From Pedobacter kyungheensis (GTDB taxonomy: Bacteria > Bacteroidota > Bacteroidia > Sphingobacteriales > Sphingobacteriaceae): a stretch of DNA of 57,124 bases. The stretch spans positions 1-57,124 of the forward strand of contig NZ_JSYN01000043.1 of the NCBI RefSeq assembly GCF_000812965.1, written 5' to 3'. Position 1 is the first letter of the stretch, and each line of letters opens with the position of its first letter. Of the stretch, positions 8,833 through 17,334 are shown in pieces. The position numbers and the translations under genes were made by a program. The notes beneath the pieces are model-generated. The model ran no database searches and had not been told where the DNA came from. It saw only the letters and a program-made list of their open reading frames with translations.

Positions 8833-10473
8833 ATGAAAAAAATATGCTTTAAAATATGCTTTCTAGCTGTGGCGCTTGTAATGGCCTGGAGCTGCAAAAA
8901 AGTAACAGAAAAGAACGATATCAATAATATTCAGGATGCTTTGGTGTGGCAGGATACGGTTTTAATAACGGCCTTTGCCAATAACCTTTACCTGGATGTG
9001 CCCTCGTGGGACCTCAGTTTAACCGGATATACCGACGAATCGAGAAATGGCTCGCCGGTAATTAACGGTACGGTTACGCCCGATGCCAGCATTTCGTACT
9101 GGCCTTATACAGCAATCCGTAAAATTAACTTAATGATTAAACAGTTACCAACTGCTGCAGGAAGTGCTGGTTTAAAAAACAAGTTTACCGGCGAGGCTAA
9201 GTTTTTAAGGGCCTACCAATATTTTCAAATGGTGCGCAGGCATGGCGGTGTACCGATTATTACGGTGCCACAAGAACTTACCGACGATATTTTTGTGAGC
9301 AGGAACAAGACGTCTGAATGCATCAGTTTTATGGTGAAAGATTTGGATGAAGCGATTGCTTTACTGCCTTCGGTTACGCCAGGTTCAAATGTAGGGCGGG
9401 CAAGTAAAGAAGCAGCCCTGGCGCTAAAGGCCCGGATTTTGGTCGACTGGGCCTCGCCGCGGTATAACCCCAATAACGATGCTGCCCGCTGGCAGGCGGC
9501 TTATACAGCCTGTAACGAAGCATTAACCAAATTGAATGCCAGTGGCTATGGTCTTTTCGATTCGTATGGCAGCCTGTTTCTCACCGAAATGAATAAGGAG
9601 GTGATTTTTGCCATTCGCTTTGCTAATCCGGGGCGTACGCAAGGACGGGATGCCACCGTCAGGCCGATTTCAGTATCTGTAAACTCGACAGGAGGAAATC
9701 AACCTTCGCAGGAAATGGCAGATGCCTATCCGATGAAAGATGGTTCGGATGTTAATCCCGCGCTGACTTATCAGCAGCGTTTTAGTGGTCGAGACGATCG
9801 CTTTTATGCCACAATTGTTTACAACGGTGCTACTTATTTCGGTCGTAAACAGTGGACCTACGTTAACTCCGGTATTGATGGCTATCGCGATGTGAACGGC
9901 ACCTACACCGGGTATTACTGCAAAAAAGCTGTCGATACCACTTTAACAGCTGCACAGGCCGGAACCTCAGGAACTGATTTTATTGCTATCCGCTATGCCG
10001 ATATTTTATTGCTTACCGCCGAAGCAGCAAATGAAACCGGAAATGCCACGGTTGCTTACGATGCTTTAACTAAAATACGCGCCAGGGCTAAAATCTTACC
10101 GGGTATTAACAACCTCTATGGTTTAGCGCCGGCAATGAGTCAGGGTGATTTAAGAAGCCGCATCCAGAAAGAGAGACAGGTTGAGCTGGCTTTTGAGCAA
10201 ATCCGCTTTTTTGATCTGCTGCGCTGGAATACCTTATCCAGCACGTTGAATGGCAAAACCCGTAAAGCCTTAAAGCTCATTAACCCTACTCCGGCGGTGC
10301 CGCCAACCAGCGCTACCGTATTTACAGAAAGTTTAGATCCGATTGATCTTCAGCCTATCATAATCCAGAGCAATAGTCTCTTTTACCCCATTCCGAGGAG
10401 CATAATTCAGAATAACCCTAAAATTCTGCAAAACGCTGGCTGGGAAAACGGAACTTTTGATCCCCTGCAATAA
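8833..10473 (+). CDS. SusD/RagB family surface glycan-binding lipoprotein
   Basis: A 546-residue protein with a lipoprotein signal peptide (AWSC, lipidated Cys21). The N-terminal half carries the TPR-like helices of the family (AKFLRAYQYFQMVRRHGGVP at about 119-138), and the C-terminal part has the typical RIQKERQVELAFEQIRFFDL stretch. It should sit as a lid over the SusC barrel and bind the glycan. It is cotranscribed with SusC (32-bp gap). A hairpin follows its stop, before the first enzyme gene. Confidence 0.96.
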   Translation: MKKICFKICFLAVALVMAWSCKKVTEKNDINNIQDALVWQDTVLITAFANNLYLDVPSWDLSLTGYTDESRNGSPVINGTVTPDASISYWPYTAIRKINLMIKQLPTAAGSAGLKNKFTGEAKFLRAYQYFQMVRRHGGVPIITVPQELTDDIFVSRNKTSECISFMVKDLDEAIALLPSVTPGSNVGRASKEAALALKARILVDWASPRYNPNNDAARWQAAYTACNEALTKLNASGYGLFDSYGSLFLTEMNKEVIFAIRFANPGRTQGRDATVRPISVSVNSTGGNQPSQEMADAYPMKDGSDVNPALTYQQRFSGRDDRFYATIVYNGATYFGRKQWTYVNSGIDGYRDVNGTYTGYYCKKAVDTTLTAAQAGTSGTDFIAIRYADILLLTAEAANETGNATVAYDALTKIRARAKILPGINNLYGLAPAMSQGDLRSRIQKERQVELAFEQIRFFDLLRWNTLSSTLNGKTRKALKLINPTPAVPPTSATVFTESLDPIDLQPIIIQSNSLFYPIPRSIIQNNPKILQNAGWENGTFDPLQ

Positions 10474-10486
10474 GTATCATTTAAAA

Positions 10487-10514
10487 GGCTGCATCACTAT
10501 TTTTCGATGCAGCC
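10487..10514 (+). promoter_or_regulatory. Intra-operon hairpin after SusD (possible attenuator or partial terminator)
   Basis: Perfect 9-bp GC-rich stem GGCTGCATC / GATGCAGCC (10487-10495 and 10506-10514) with a 10-nt loop. No real T-tract follows and the next gene starts 16 bp later. It could be a leaky terminator or mRNA-stabilising structure that sets susCD transcript above enzyme transcript. Function is inferred. Confidence 0.6.
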
Positions 10515-10530
10515 TGATTAAACCACACAC

Positions 10531-13083
10531 ATGAAACTATTAAAAATAGCCCTACTGCTTTTGTTTTTTACAACAGCAAGGGCACAACAGATCCAGATTG
10601 GCAATGGGTTGGTAGAACGGAATTTTACTTTCGATGGTAAAGTCTGGAGAACCACAGCTTTCCGTAACCAGTCTACCCGGCAGCTTATACCGGTTAAAAG
10701 CGATGAGTTTTTAATCCTGGCCATGGATAAACAAAAAGGACTAACCATAGCCGATTTTACAGCGACCGGATCACCCGAAAAATATAATCGTGCCGATACT
10801 ACATTTTTAACCTTTACCTATAAGCCACTTCCGCAGGTAACTAAAGATCCGGTTGCCCCACAACTGATTAAAGTGCAGTACAGCCTGAAAAAGGGCGAAA
10901 ATTTTCTGCGCAAACAATTACAGCTGCTTTATAAATCGGCAGCAACCGTCGATCGTTTAGAAGTTGAGCGTTTAACCATTGCGCAGGAGCAAAAAGGAGG
11001 AGGAAAAGGCGAGCCGGTTTTTGCGGGCAATCAGTTGTTTTTAGGATTGGAATATCCTGGGGGTTATGCCCGACGTACAGATGGCAATACCCCTAAAGAT
11101 TATGGCCGGCACTACGAAAAAGTTGGCAATTACAGTGATATTAACCTCGAGGGAAGAGATATCGACCATCAGGGAGGCAAAGGACTGATCCGTTTGATGC
11201 ATTTTCCGGGATTTGCCCTGAAAAAGGCAGATAACCGGTATGAAATTAACAGTAAAACCGCTGTAAATGGTTTTTCCCTGAACAATCAATCGGCAGAAAT
11301 GGCTTTTATGACTTATTTGGAAGGATTGTGGAAAAAGCCGAAGTCTTTTCTGCATTACAACAACTGGTTTGAACCAAAAGCAAAAGATTTAAGTGGCGAT
11401 GGGCTGATTGATATTTACCGGGAATTTAAAGCTGCTACAGCTCCTTACGGCATTAATTTAGATGCCGTAGTGCCTGATAACGGCTGGCAAAACACCAAAT
11501 CGGTTTGGGACCCGCTGCCGAAATTTTTTCCCAACGGAATTAAAGATGTTAAACGGTTAAGCGATCGCTTAAAAGCCGAAGGAACAGGTTTTGGCCTTTG
11601 GCTTTCCATTAATGGTTACGTCAATAAAATAGACTGGGGCCTGGCCGAAGGATATAGCGAAGCCAAGCCTAATGCCTATTTTGCCAAATTTGGTCGCTAC
11701 TACAGCCTTTCTTCTACCAAATACAAGGACACGGTATTGAAGAAAATTCCCTTGCTGGCAAAAGAAACCGGAACCATTTATTTTAAACACGACTTTAATC
11801 AGTTAAGTGATCTGGCGCCGGGTAATAACCATCCTCCAACCGATCGGCATGGTCACGAAGCCAATCTCGATGCCTGTCTCGAAGTGTTGGTGGCCACCCG
11901 TAAAATGAATCCCGGTATCTATCAGAACATGACCAACTGGGTGTGGTTTTCACCCTGGTGGCTAAAATATGCCGATGCCCTGTGGATGCTGGCCGGTGAT
12001 GACGGAACCAATGGAAACTGGCCCGAAATCTCAACACGTGCCATGGCCTCAACCGATCGCGATACCTATTTATGGCGCATGTGGGGAAACCCTGCCGACA
12101 GGCCTTTGGTACCCATTTCGAGATTAATGACGCATGGTATTATCAAAACCAGCGACGGCCGGATGGAAAGCAAGAGCGATAACCTTCAGGATTGGCAGGA
12201 ATACGTATTAATGCATTATGGCAGAGGTACGCTTTTAAAAGAGTGGTATATTTCGCCCTCTGCCATGCAACCTGAGGAGTGGAAAGCATTGTGTACCGTG
12301 CACAATTGGGCAAAAGCACACCAGCAGGCATTAAACAATACCTTTTATGTAGGTGGAAGGCCAGATGAAGGCAGCGCTTATGGCTATATGGGCTGGAAGG
12401 GAGATAAAGGTGTTTTAGTGGCCCGTAATCCGGATGCGAAAACACAAAAACTCCGTATTCCTTTTAACCAGAGCGTGCATGTTAGCGGGAAGAACGGAAC
12501 CGTTTTTCATGCCGATGTGGTATTTCCCTATGCCGATGCCTATCCTCAAAATTTTACCGCAGGGCAGGATATCGAAATCATTTTGCCAGGTTATGCCACC
12601 ATGGCTTTCGAGTTTGAAAAAGGCGAAGCCGGAAATGCCGTTCCGATGCCAGCCTTGCCGGTATACCATACCAGTGAGCAGGCTGATGGTTCCACCACTG
12701 AGCTTACACTCCCAACAACTGTACCCGATCGCTGCGACCTCCTGGTTACCGGTTTTCCTAATCTTCCGGAGCTGAGCATAGATGGAAAGCCTTTAGTGCC
12801 CGCGAGAACCAGTAAAGCTAAAATAAACAATTTTGCCAGTTACGCCCTTGCAGGTATGCCCAGTGCTCAGGCAAAACCATGGAACATGGCCAGTTTTGAT
12901 TTAAAACCTTATTTGGGTAAGAAAATTAAGATCAGCTACAAAGGTGCCGGCGCCTTTAAAAGCTTTTTACTGATAGAGCAAGCTGTCGCCGGCAAAAAAG
13001 TTCCGGCCGGAAATGATATCCTCTGGCCGATAACCAATAACAGCCGGAGGCAAACTATCCCACTAATTAATAAAACACATTAA
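10531..13083 (+). CDS. Putative clan GH-D (GH36-like) glycoside hydrolase
   Basis: An 850-residue protein with a signal peptide (about 1-18). After a beta-sandwich-like N-terminal part, a TIM-barrel-like region starts near residue 290 (SGDGLIDIYREFKAA). YFKHDFN places Asp421 where the GH27/GH36 nucleophile sits at the end of a barrel strand, and AGDDG (Asp490/491) is a candidate acid/base. A small C-terminal beta domain follows. The barrel resembles alpha-galactosidase-type enzymes, but the match to a named subfamily is weak, so specificity is open. It lies 57 bp after SusD and 8 bp before the GH89 gene, so it is probably part of the induced operon. Confidence 0.7.
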   Translation: MKLLKIALLLLFFTTARAQQIQIGNGLVERNFTFDGKVWRTTAFRNQSTRQLIPVKSDEFLILAMDKQKGLTIADFTATGSPEKYNRADTTFLTFTYKPLPQVTKDPVAPQLIKVQYSLKKGENFLRKQLQLLYKSAATVDRLEVERLTIAQEQKGGGKGEPVFAGNQLFLGLEYPGGYARRTDGNTPKDYGRHYEKVGNYSDINLEGRDIDHQGGKGLIRLMHFPGFALKKADNRYEINSKTAVNGFSLNNQSAEMAFMTYLEGLWKKPKSFLHYNNWFEPKAKDLSGDGLIDIYREFKAATAPYGINLDAVVPDNGWQNTKSVWDPLPKFFPNGIKDVKRLSDRLKAEGTGFGLWLSINGYVNKIDWGLAEGYSEAKPNAYFAKFGRYYSLSSTKYKDTVLKKIPLLAKETGTIYFKHDFNQLSDLAPGNNHPPTDRHGHEANLDACLEVLVATRKMNPGIYQNMTNWVWFSPWWLKYADALWMLAGDDGTNGNWPEISTRAMASTDRDTYLWRMWGNPADRPLVPISRLMTHGIIKTSDGRMESKSDNLQDWQEYVLMHYGRGTLLKEWYISPSAMQPEEWKALCTVHNWAKAHQQALNNTFYVGGRPDEGSAYGYMGWKGDKGVLVARNPDAKTQKLRIPFNQSVHVSGKNGTVFHADVVFPYADAYPQNFTAGQDIEIILPGYATMAFEFEKGEAGNAVPMPALPVYHTSEQADGSTTELTLPTTVPDRCDLLVTGFPNLPELSIDGKPLVPARTSKAKINNFASYALAGMPSAQAKPWNMASFDLKPYLGKKIKISYKGAGAFKSFLLIEQAVAGKKVPAGNDILWPITNNSRRQTIPLINKTH

Positions 13084-13091
13084 AGAGAATC

Positions 13092-15329
13092 ATGAAATTC
13101 ATACCAAAAATAATATTGTACCTGCTGCTGATAATTCCAGCAACAAATGCCCTCGCTTCAGATTTTGAAACAGGCACCCAGGCGCTCATTAAACGTGTAA
13201 TACCAAAGCATGCTGCTTTTTTTCAGGTAGCAGAAATTCCTGCAGAAGGAGATAAAGATATTTTTGAAATAGAGGGCAAAGGAAATAAAATTGTGTTACG
13301 TGGAAATACACCGGTTGAGGTAGCCTCGGCTTTAAACTGGTACCTCAAATATTATTGCCATGCACAGCGTTCGTGGTGCGGCGATAATATGGATTTGCCT
13401 GCTAAACTTCCCATTCCGGCCAAAAAAGTGCGGATTACTTCGCCTTACAAAGATCGGGTGTATTTAAACTACTGTACTTTCAATTACTCGATGAGCTGGT
13501 GGGATTGGGAACGCTGGGAAAGGGAAATAGACTGGATGGCCATGCAGGGCATTAACATGCCGTTAGCCATTACCGGACAAGAGGCCGTTTGGCAAAATAC
13601 CTTGCGCAAATACGGGATGAATGACGAAGAGATCCGTTCCTTTTTAGTGGGGCCGGCCTATTTTGCCTGGCAGTGGATGACCAATATTGAAAGCATTAAC
13701 GGCCCTTTACCACAAAACTGGATCGACAGGAGCATTGTTCTGGGGCAACAAATCCTGTCCCGCGAGCGGCAACTGGGGATGAAACCCATTCTTCAGGGTT
13801 TTACCGGTTACGTGCCCATTAAACTCATGGAAAAACAGCCACAGGCCGATATTCGTAAAAAGGCAGTTTGGTTTTATGTTGGTCCCGGAACGGCGCAGCT
13901 TAATCCTTTAGATCCCTTGTATGCCCGCATGAGCAAAACTTTTATTGAAGAGCAAACCCGCCTTTTTGGCACCAACCACATTTATGCTGCCGATCCTTTT
14001 CATGAAGGTAAGGCACCTGTAGCCGGTGATGAATACCTGGCACAGGTAGGAAAAGCGATTTATACCACTACAGCAAGTGTCGATCCCAAAGCTGTAATTG
14101 CCATGCAAACCTGGAGCATGCAAAAAGCCATTGTGCAGTCCATTCCGCCCGATCGGATATTGATGCTGGATTTGAATGCTTCTAAATGGAAAGGCAGCGA
14201 AGCTTTCTGGGGAAGGCCATGGGTAGGTGGGATCATTCACAACTTTGGTGGTAACACGGCCATGGGTGGCGATTTAGATGCGGTATTGGCAGCCTACCCC
14301 GATATTTTAAACCAACCTGAAAAATCGAAACAGTTTCAAGGGATTGGCATGTTTCCCGAAGCCATAGAACACAACCCTATTATTTATGATGCAGCTGCAG
14401 AAATGGCCTGGAGAAAGGAAAAACCCGATACCAAAAAATGGATGGACGATTACCTGCTGGCCAGATACGGCAGTAGCGATGAAAAAGTAAGTTTAGCCTG
14501 GGATACGCTGCTACACACCACTTATGGTAAAAGTGGCATTGTAACCTTTATGGAAAGCAGCATTTGTGCAAGACCAGCGTTGAAAGTAAATGGAGCATCG
14601 CCAAACGGCGCATTAAATTCGGAAAAGAAATACCGTTTTAAAAGCTTATGGGAAGCTCTGGTACTCCTGCAACAAGCACCTGTAAATATTAAAAACAAAG
14701 CCACTTATCGCTATGATCTGGTCGATTTAACCCGCCAGTGCCTGGCTGATTTAGCCATTCCCATGCAAAAAGAAATGGCCGATGCCTATCGCAACGGAGA
14801 TAAAGCTGTGTTTGCCAAAACTGCAAAAGAATACCTCTCGTTAATGGATGATTTTGATGAGTTGTTGGGTACACGCAAAGAGTTCCTTTTGGGTAAATGG
14901 ATTGCAGATGCCCGCTCAATAGGAAAAACTGAAGCTGAAAGTGATCTTTATGAGAAAAACGCCCGGGCTTTGATTACCATTTGGGGCCCTTATAACGAAA
15001 ATGCCATTCAATATGATTATTCTGCAAGGCAGTGGAATGGTATGGTTAAAGATTTTTATAAAGTAAGGTGGCAAAAATTTATTGATTTCTTAACACTCGA
15101 GCTTCAAAAAGAAGAGAAAGACCGTTATAAAGAAGAAAAAATCAATCACCGCTTTAACCGCCCAAGTAATACTGCAAATGACTTTTATAAGGCCATGGCC
15201 AAATGGGAGGCTGACTGGAGCGAGCGAAATGATAAACATTTTAACAATCAGCCAAAGGGCGATGAAATAAAAACTGCGGTGCAGGTGTATCAAAAATGGT
15301 TGCCTGCAGCAAATAGACTGTTGAAGTAG
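13092..15329 (+). CDS. GH89 alpha-N-acetylglucosaminidase (NAGLU-like)
   Basis: A 745-residue protein with a signal peptide (about 1-22), an N-terminal alpha/beta domain (about 25-115), and the GH89 barrel starting at about 118 with the family hallmark MSWWDWERWEREIDWMA (about 136-152). Two acidic residues align with the catalytic pair of human NAGLU: Glu305 in DPFHEG and Glu423 in MFPEAIEHN. An all-helical C-terminal domain completes the family architecture at full length. The enzyme removes terminal alpha-linked GlcNAc, known from heparan sulfate and from GlcNAc-alpha-1,4-Gal caps of mucin O-glycans. No uronidase, lyase or sulfatase is nearby, which argues against a heparan target. Confidence 0.95.
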   Translation: MKFIPKIILYLLLIIPATNALASDFETGTQALIKRVIPKHAAFFQVAEIPAEGDKDIFEIEGKGNKIVLRGNTPVEVASALNWYLKYYCHAQRSWCGDNMDLPAKLPIPAKKVRITSPYKDRVYLNYCTFNYSMSWWDWERWEREIDWMAMQGINMPLAITGQEAVWQNTLRKYGMNDEEIRSFLVGPAYFAWQWMTNIESINGPLPQNWIDRSIVLGQQILSRERQLGMKPILQGFTGYVPIKLMEKQPQADIRKKAVWFYVGPGTAQLNPLDPLYARMSKTFIEEQTRLFGTNHIYAADPFHEGKAPVAGDEYLAQVGKAIYTTTASVDPKAVIAMQTWSMQKAIVQSIPPDRILMLDLNASKWKGSEAFWGRPWVGGIIHNFGGNTAMGGDLDAVLAAYPDILNQPEKSKQFQGIGMFPEAIEHNPIIYDAAAEMAWRKEKPDTKKWMDDYLLARYGSSDEKVSLAWDTLLHTTYGKSGIVTFMESSICARPALKVNGASPNGALNSEKKYRFKSLWEALVLLQQAPVNIKNKATYRYDLVDLTRQCLADLAIPMQKEMADAYRNGDKAVFAKTAKEYLSLMDDFDELLGTRKEFLLGKWIADARSIGKTEAESDLYEKNARALITIWGPYNENAIQYDYSARQWNGMVKDFYKVRWQKFIDFLTLELQKEEKDRYKEEKINHRFNRPSNTANDFYKAMAKWEADWSERNDKHFNNQPKGDEIKTAVQVYQKWLPAANRLLK

Positions 15330-15352
15330 AAGCAAATCACAAACGATCAAAT

Positions 15353-15389
15353 CAAATGGCCGGGAAACAATCCTGGTCATTTGTGTTTT
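15353..15389 (+). terminator. Hairpin terminator after the GH89 gene
   Basis: Stem AAATGGCCGGG / CCTGGTCATTT (15354-15364 and 15372-15382), 11 bp including two G-T pairs, 7-nt loop, followed by GTGTTTTG. It probably ends the SusCD/GH operon. Confidence 0.65.
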
Positions 15390-15737
15390 GGCTTGTAATT
15401 CACATTGTTTTAAGGTGTTTTTTTTGTTTAAAGCTTTTGTCTTGCGATTTTATTTCTAAAAAAAAGCGGATTTTATCAAAATTGATCGGTTGACTGAATA
15501 AAATATCTAAGAATATCAAATTTTAATGGCTGTAAATTGTTAAAAGTGACTTTTCGGGTCGTAAAAGTAGCTTAAAATGTTGTATTTTATGTTTTTGTTG
15601 TAAACAAATGTATATTTGTACTAAACTTATTCGGTTGTCTATTTAATTGTTAGCTTATGTTAATCACAATGCCAATTTATTTTGGTATAAATGGATGATG
15701 CCTTGAAAAGCTTTACATATACCTATAATATACATCA
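15390..15737. other. Non-coding region upstream of the metzincin lipoprotein
   Basis: T- and A-rich with no ORF of note. It includes the candidate promoter listed separately; a 5' UTR of about 110 nt would follow. Confidence 0.5.
15594..15618 (+). promoter_or_regulatory. Candidate Bacteroidota promoter for the metzincin lipoprotein gene
   Basis: TATATTTG (15611-15618) is an exact match to the Bacteroidota -7 consensus TAnnTTTG. TTTG at 15594-15597 could be the -33 element, though the 13-bp spacing is shorter than the usual 17-23. No experimental support. Confidence 0.4.
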
Positions 15738-16886
15738 ATGAAAACAAAAAACTACCTATTAAAAAAAAACTACGTATTAAAAAGACTGATGATTTTCAGT
15801 TTAGCACTATTGGCAATCGGATGTAAAAAAAATCCCCCCGAGCCGGTAGAACCGACAATTACAACACCGAGTTACGCTTTTACAGGCACCGATGCCAGCG
15901 AACTGATGTATGAGGATGGAGAAGAAATGTCGATGATGACAGATAAAAGCAGGCGTTTTGACGTGAGTAAGGTATTGCGCATTACCGCTATTAACAATAC
16001 CACTATCGAGGTGGCCAATTTTGCTCCTGTAGACATTAGCGATGCCACTATTTTGGCTACTATAGCTGGCCGCGACCAAAAGATTCAGCTATTCAAAATC
16101 GGTACAATAAAAGGACATCGGATCAAACAAATCCAATATCCGTTTATTACCGGACAGGATGTTTACCTGGATGTGAATAACCATGAAGTAAACCTATCGG
16201 CCTATAAAACAGAAGGGATTAAACCAGCCGATATCAGTTTTGAATTTACAGGCACCAGCCCACTAATCGCAAAGCTTAAAAAATTAAGCATAATCAAATG
16301 GAAGCTAAAAATGCATGACTTTGATCCCAATAATGCTGATAATGACTGGTTGGATGAACCTACGGCAAAACAGTTCAGGATGTTGACCGGTTTCATGATC
16401 AATTTTGCCTATATGTATACCGATTCTTTGCTGCGTAGCCGTTTGATTAACGAACCGATTACAGGCGATGATGGTAAAACGTGGCTTACTACCGCAGAAA
16501 AGGAAGCTGATTGGCTAAAGGCACAAGCGGTTACCAATATCAACTGTGGTTTAACCGATACCCGGAAAGTTAACGGTTTAGGTGGAGGAAGTAGTATTGG
16601 TTTGCCCGATTGGCTTACTTTAAATTATATGAGCACAAGCTATTCTACACCTTTTCACGAATTTGGGCATATTTTGGGCTATAGTCATGCTTCAAGTATG
16701 ACTTATCCCCAGAATAACCACGGAGTTGTGCCGGTTTTTATGACACGGCAGGATGAAATGATGGCTTCAGGAGATTTTCCGGTACGCCTGGATAATTATT
16801 ACCAGCGGAGTGATCTTCCTGCACCGAAAGTAAGCTTTGCCCTCGCTCAAAAAGCAAAAGAACAGATGCAGGAATGCCTGCGCTAA
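15738..16886 (+). CDS. Metzincin-like zinc metalloprotease lipoprotein
   Basis: A 382-residue protein with a long basic N-terminus and lipobox LAIGC (Cys29), so it is membrane anchored. Near the C-terminus HEFGHILGYSH (residues 307-317) matches HExxHxxGxxH, the zinc-binding signature of metzincins, and Met321 shortly after may supply the Met-turn. About 250 residues precede the catalytic motif and look like a beta-rich domain I do not recognise. It lies between GH89 and GH36 genes but has its own likely promoter and terminator. Cleavage of the protein backbone of a glycoprotein whose glycans are trimmed by the neighbouring enzymes is inference. Confidence 0.75.
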   Translation: MKTKNYLLKKNYVLKRLMIFSLALLAIGCKKNPPEPVEPTITTPSYAFTGTDASELMYEDGEEMSMMTDKSRRFDVSKVLRITAINNTTIEVANFAPVDISDATILATIAGRDQKIQLFKIGTIKGHRIKQIQYPFITGQDVYLDVNNHEVNLSAYKTEGIKPADISFEFTGTSPLIAKLKKLSIIKWKLKMHDFDPNNADNDWLDEPTAKQFRMLTGFMINFAYMYTDSLLRSRLINEPITGDDGKTWLTTAEKEADWLKAQAVTNINCGLTDTRKVNGLGGGSSIGLPDWLTLNYMSTSYSTPFHEFGHILGYSHASSMTYPQNNHGVVPVFMTRQDEMMASGDFPVRLDNYYQRSDLPAPKVSFALAQKAKEQMQECLR

Positions 16887-16928
16887 AGGTCGCCGTTATG
16901 ATTACAGGCATCTATGTCTTCTCAAAAC

Positions 16929-16966
16929 ACACATCGCCACAGTTCTCTGCGGCGATGTGTATTTAA
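16929..16966 (+). terminator. Hairpin terminator after the metzincin gene
   Basis: Perfect 10-bp stem ACACATCGCC / GGCGATGTGT (16929-16938 and 16951-16960) with a 12-nt loop, followed by ATTTAAT. The T-tract is weak. Confidence 0.65.
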
Positions 16967-17334
16967 TAATTTGACCATGAAAATAACCGTTGGTCAGCCC
17001 TGCCTTGCAATGGCTAAAAAAATAAATACGAATTCACCCGAAATGCGGCTTGCCCGGTAGAGAAAATAAGGCTAAACCAATGTACCGGTGTTTTTAAAAT
17101 TCTGGTTGCCCGATACAGCCACGTCTTTAAAAGCTAATATTGCGTAATAAGCAGCTAAAATAGCTGAAAAAAATATCCATGAAATAGCTGAAGTTTGATA
17201 AACTAACCAAATGATAATCAGTCAACTTAAGCCGGCCTGTTTTCGGCTTTACAGCACTTCCTGTCGCCCAAGATAAATAGGGATAGGCAAGTGCCGACCA
17301 CACTATTTGGTTCTTTAGAAGACATTATTTTAAG
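16967..17334. other. Non-coding region upstream of the GH36 gene
   Basis: No supported ORF. A short hairpin AAGCCG / CGGCTT (17229-17234 and 17244-17249) lies about 90 bp before the start codon. No exact -7 box was found. Confidence 0.4.

Noticed and set aside
13092..15329. Heparan sulfate degradation as the role of the GH89 enzyme
   Set aside because: No heparin lyase, unsaturated uronidase or sulfatase is found in the locus.
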